A stretch of DNA of 7,511 nucleotides. It comes from an uncultured Clostridia bacterium (GTDB taxonomy: Bacteria; Bacillota; Clostridia; Christensenellales; Aristaeellaceae). Shown here one piece after another: positions 6,099 to 7,511 of this stretch. A program made the position numbers and the translations under genes. A model generated the notes under the pieces. That model saw only the letters and a program-made list of their open reading frames with translations. It did no database searches and was not told the DNA's origin. The first letter of the stretch is position 1, and each line of letters begins with the position of its first letter. The stretch spans positions 1 to 7,511 of the forward strand of contig CAMOUF010000029.1 of the NCBI GenBank assembly GCA_946626395.1, read 5' to 3'.

Positions 6099-7028
6099 TC
6101 AGTCCGCGCCGAATTTCAGGGTGGTTTTCATGCCGTCCTGGCCGATCACCGCGCCGGGAAAGAACGCCCGGGCGTTGTCGGCGCAGGCCTCCGGGTCTTC
6201 GATCATCTGGGAGAAATGCGCCAGCCACAGCTGCTTCGCCCCTGCTTCCGCAGCCACCTGCGCGGCCTGAGCAAAGTTCATATGGCCATGGTCGATGGCC
6301 AGCTGCGCCTGGTCGTTTTCCCCATAGGTGGCTTCGCTGATCAAAAGATCAGCGTCCCGGGCGGCCTGCTTCAGGCCCTCGCAGACGCAGGTATCGCCGG
6401 AAAATACGACCTTTAAGCCCTTCCTGGGCGGCCCCAGCACCTCCCGGGGCTCCACCGTGCGGCCCTCAAAGGTCACAGTTTCTCCGTGCTGCAGGTTCTT
6501 CCACAGCTGCACGGGCACCCCCAGCGCCTTGGCCTGCTGGGGCATAAACTGGGCAGAGCGGCCCAGGGAAAACACATAGCCCTGGCTGACCACCCGATGC
6601 TCCGTGGCAAAGCAGGAAAGCGACGCTTCCTGGGGCCAGTTTTTATGAAACACGCCCATGGACACGCCTTCCGGCGGAAGCTCCTGTAAGCTCAGCGGAT
6701 AGCTCAGCCACCCCGCCAGCTTCACGATGGGGGCCAATTCCTCCTGGATGCCCTCCGGACCCAGGATGGTCAAAGGATCTGTGCGGCCCATGCAGCACAT
6801 GGTTTGCAGCAGGCCGGGCAGGCCGAAAATATGGTCGCCATGGTAATGAGTCAGCGCAATCACATCGGTGGACATGAGGCTCACGCCAGCCTTCCGGGCG
6901 GCGGTCTGGGTGCCCTCCCCGCAGTCCAATAAAATGGAGCGCCCCGCGCAGGACAGCAGCGCGGCGGTCAAAGCCCGCTCCGGAATCGGCACCAGCGCCG
7001 CCGTGCCGATCAAAGCAACGTCGATCAA
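6099..7028 (-). CDS. rnz: Ribonuclease Z (tRNA 3' processing endonuclease), 309 aa
   Basis: RNase Z cleaves the 3' trailer of tRNA precursors that lack an encoded CCA. It is a zinc-dependent beta-lactamase-fold enzyme. Visible marks are the zinc motif THYHGDH (His61, His63, Asp65, His66 with the TTG start), EHRV, the FSGDT loop with its metal-bridging Asp, EATYGEND, and the C-terminal GHMNFAQAA...LAHFSQ. The region AKALGVPVQLWKNL corresponds to the flexible exosite arm that holds tRNA. Family members usually have GHST where GHMN is seen, a mild deviation. The 309-residue length matches the short bacterial form. The start is the TTG at 7026-7028: GGAGGTGA lies 5 bases upstream of it, whereas the in-frame ATG at 7053-7055 lies before that site and lacks its own. 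It converges on the synthetase operon and is probably an unrelated housekeeping gene. Confidence 0.93.
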   Translation of the reverse strand: MIDVALIGTAALVPIPERALTAALLSCAGRSILLDCGEGTQTAARKAGVSLMSTDVIALTHYHGDHIFGLPGLLQTMCCMGRTDPLTILGPEGIQEELAPIVKLAGWLSYPLSLQELPPEGVSMGVFHKNWPQEASLSCFATEHRVVSQGYVFSLGRSAQFMPQQAKALGVPVQLWKNLQHGETVTFEGRTVEPREVLGPPRKGLKVVFSGDTCVCEGLKQAARDADLLISEATYGENDQAQLAIDHGHMNFAQAAQVAAEAGAKQLWLAHFSQMIEDPEACADNARAFFPGAVIGQDGMKTTLKFGAD

Positions 7029-7064
7029 AGAAATCACCTCCGAGATACAAATCATAACTTCATC

Positions 7065-7094
7065 AGTATACCATGCCTGTTCTGCCTTTTACAA
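7065..7094 (-). promoter_or_regulatory. Promoter of RNase Z
   Basis: On the minus strand TTGTAA (7089-7094) is followed by an 18-base spacer and TATACT (7065-7070), preceded by TGG, which makes an extended -10. Initiation near 7058 gives an untranslated leader of about 30 bases, consistent with TTG 7028 as start. Confidence 0.6.
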
Positions 7095-7239
7095 TCCCCC
7101 AAATTGTGCCGCGTCGGCGAATCGCAGCAGGAGGAACAGGGGAAGCAAAAGCGGTCCTGAACCGGGCAGACTATATTTTATTTGTGTTTTTATTTCCAAA
7201 TAATGTAAATTATAGCCGCAAAAATTTTCATTTTCCCTG
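7095..7239. other. Intergenic stretch, no gene seen
   Basis: I see no supported gene here. The left part is mixed in composition and contains a weak dyad CGGT-CCTGA-ACCG near 7152. The right part (about 7170-7239) is strongly AT-rich and lies just upstream of the promoter at 7240, where it could act as an UP element. Minus-strand frames crossing this stretch have no ribosome binding site and no recognisable protein sequence. Confidence 0.4.
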
Positions 7240-7268
7240 TTGACAATCCGAAGGAACTGTGCTATACT
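7240..7268 (+). promoter_or_regulatory. Near-consensus sigma-A promoter reading to the window edge
   Basis: TTGACA (7240-7245), exactly 17 bases, then TATACT (7263-7268), with an A/T-rich tract upstream. This is the strongest promoter sequence in the window and would start RNA near 7275. Promoters of this quality often serve stable RNAs or highly expressed genes. The transcript it would make has no identified product within the remaining 235 bases. Confidence 0.75.
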
Positions 7269-7282
7269 AACATTCGTCGTCA

Positions 7283-7307
7283 GGAGAAACGCTGATGAAG
7301 CGCCTCC
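7283..7307 (+). promoter_or_regulatory. Hairpin that would enclose a ribosome binding site and start codon
   Basis: GGAG (7283-7286) pairs with CTCC (7304-7307), and inside it CGCT (7290-7293) pairs with AGCG (7299-7302), leaving GATGA as loop. The GGAG is the only good ribosome binding site nearby and the ATG at 7295 sits in the loop. The fold could mask translation or simply be part of a structured RNA starting near 7275. Confidence 0.35.
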
Positions 7308-7369
7308 GCGATAAACGCAAGTCCGATGCGCCGGGCAGTTATGGATGTGACATAACAAGCACGCCTTAA
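7295..7369 (+). CDS. Possible 24-residue basic leader peptide
   Basis: AGGAGA (7282-7287) is 7 bases before an ATG that opens a 24-codon frame beginning MKRLRDKRKSD and ending in TAA. It lies just after the strong promoter at 7240. It has no recognised similarity, and its bases also form two hairpins (7283-7307 and 7338-7356), so it may instead be untranslated structured RNA. The N-terminus is highly basic; no hydrophobic segment is present. Confidence 0.25.
   Translation: MKRLRDKRKSDAPGSYGCDITSTP
7338..7356 (+). other. Perfect 6-bp hairpin in the transcript from 7240
   Basis: GTTATG-GATGTGA-CATAAC forms a perfect 6-bp stem with a 7-base loop. No T-run follows, so it is not a terminator. 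Together with the hairpin at 7283-7307 it indicates a folded 5' region of the RNA starting near 7275. Confidence 0.4.
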
Positions 7370-7372
7370 AAT

Positions 7373-7480
7373 CGGTTCACATAAATTGGTCGCGTGGCTC
7401 AGTTGGTAGAACCCACTGGTCAAGTTATCAAACTGCCGGTTCATGAGTATCTCAGGTGGCCGGCCCACTGGTAGACAAGA
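7373..7480 (+). repeat. Two degenerate tandem copies of an element of about 52-64 bp
   Basis: CGGTTCA (7373-7379 and 7437-7443), CTCAG (7398-7402 and 7451-7455), CCCACTGGT (7412-7420 and 7464-7472) and a following CAAG recur in the same order. The first copy carries about 11 extra bases between CGGTTCA and CTCAG. Part of the first copy (GGCTCAGTTGGTAGA) resembles a tRNA D-arm. No continuous reading frame with a good start spans both copies. The function is unknown, and the second copy may continue beyond the window. Confidence 0.35.
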
Positions 7481-7511
7481 CCGACATGCGCAGGAAGCTG
7501 AAATAACCGAA

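Noticed and set aside
7150..7165. A terminator at the CGGT-CCTGA-ACCG dyad
   Set aside because: The stem is only 4 bp, the following sequence has no immediate T-run, and no plus-strand gene lies upstream to need it.
7289..7320. A hammerhead ribozyme suggested by CTGATGA followed by a short stem
   Set aside because: The required GAAA after stem II reads GATAAA, and stems I and III cannot be formed around a cleavage site.
7388..7460. A tRNA gene suggested by GGCTCAGTTGGTAGA and a CAA anticodon-like loop
   Set aside because: The D-stem has a mismatch, the anticodon stem fails beyond two pairs, the T-loop lacks the conserved TTCRA pattern and no acceptor stem closes.
7443..7511. A frame starting at ATG 7443 (MSISGGRPTGRQ...) that runs off the window end
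   Set aside because: It has no ribosome binding site and overlaps the repeat element. Only 23 codons are visible, too few to support a gene.

Overview
The window looks like a piece of a GC-rich Firmicutes genome, most likely a gut or rumen type Clostridia. This is inferred from strong AGGAGG-type ribosome binding sites on nearly every gene, sigma-A type promoters, an AT-rich intergenic region against GC-rich genes, a short-form RNase Z with a TTG start, and an XRE-type regulator. No 16S or other taxonomic marker is present, so this remains an inference.

Layout. Positions 12-161 (minus) encode a 49-residue peptide with a double-glycine leader (ELEQANGG) and a hydrophobic, glycine-rich core, i.e. 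a bacteriocin-like or signal-like secreted peptide. Its promoter (329-357, minus) overlaps a 17-bp palindrome. Across this intergenic region, on the plus strand, lies an apparent four-gene operon: a small XRE regulator (417-671), a 975-residue nonribosomal peptide synthetase of order adenylation, carrier, condensation (700-3627), a GH3-family acyl-acid amido synthetase (3624-5294, overlapping the synthetase stop by ATGA), and a secreted protein with a C-terminal SH3-like domain (5314-6018). The operon ends in hairpins at 6018-6034 and 6044-6084. The minus strand then carries RNase Z (6099-7028), probably a housekeeping neighbour. The last 480 bases have no recognised gene, but contain a near-consensus promoter at 7240-7268 followed by a structured, repeat-bearing sequence that runs to the window edge.

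How the parts may work together. The synthetase lacks the aspartate that normally holds the alpha-amino group of an amino acid substrate, and it ends in a condensation domain with no thioesterase or reductase. Its translationally coupled partner belongs to a family that joins carboxylic acids to amino acids through an acyl-adenylate. Together they suggest a small acyl-amide (acid joined to an amine or amino acid) rather than a long peptide. The XRE regulator and the divergent double-glycine peptide suggest a signalling, antagonism or regulatory cassette pairing a ribosomal peptide with a small nonribosomal conjugate. The combined system is a hypothesis; the individual family assignments, apart from the peptide's role, are well supported.
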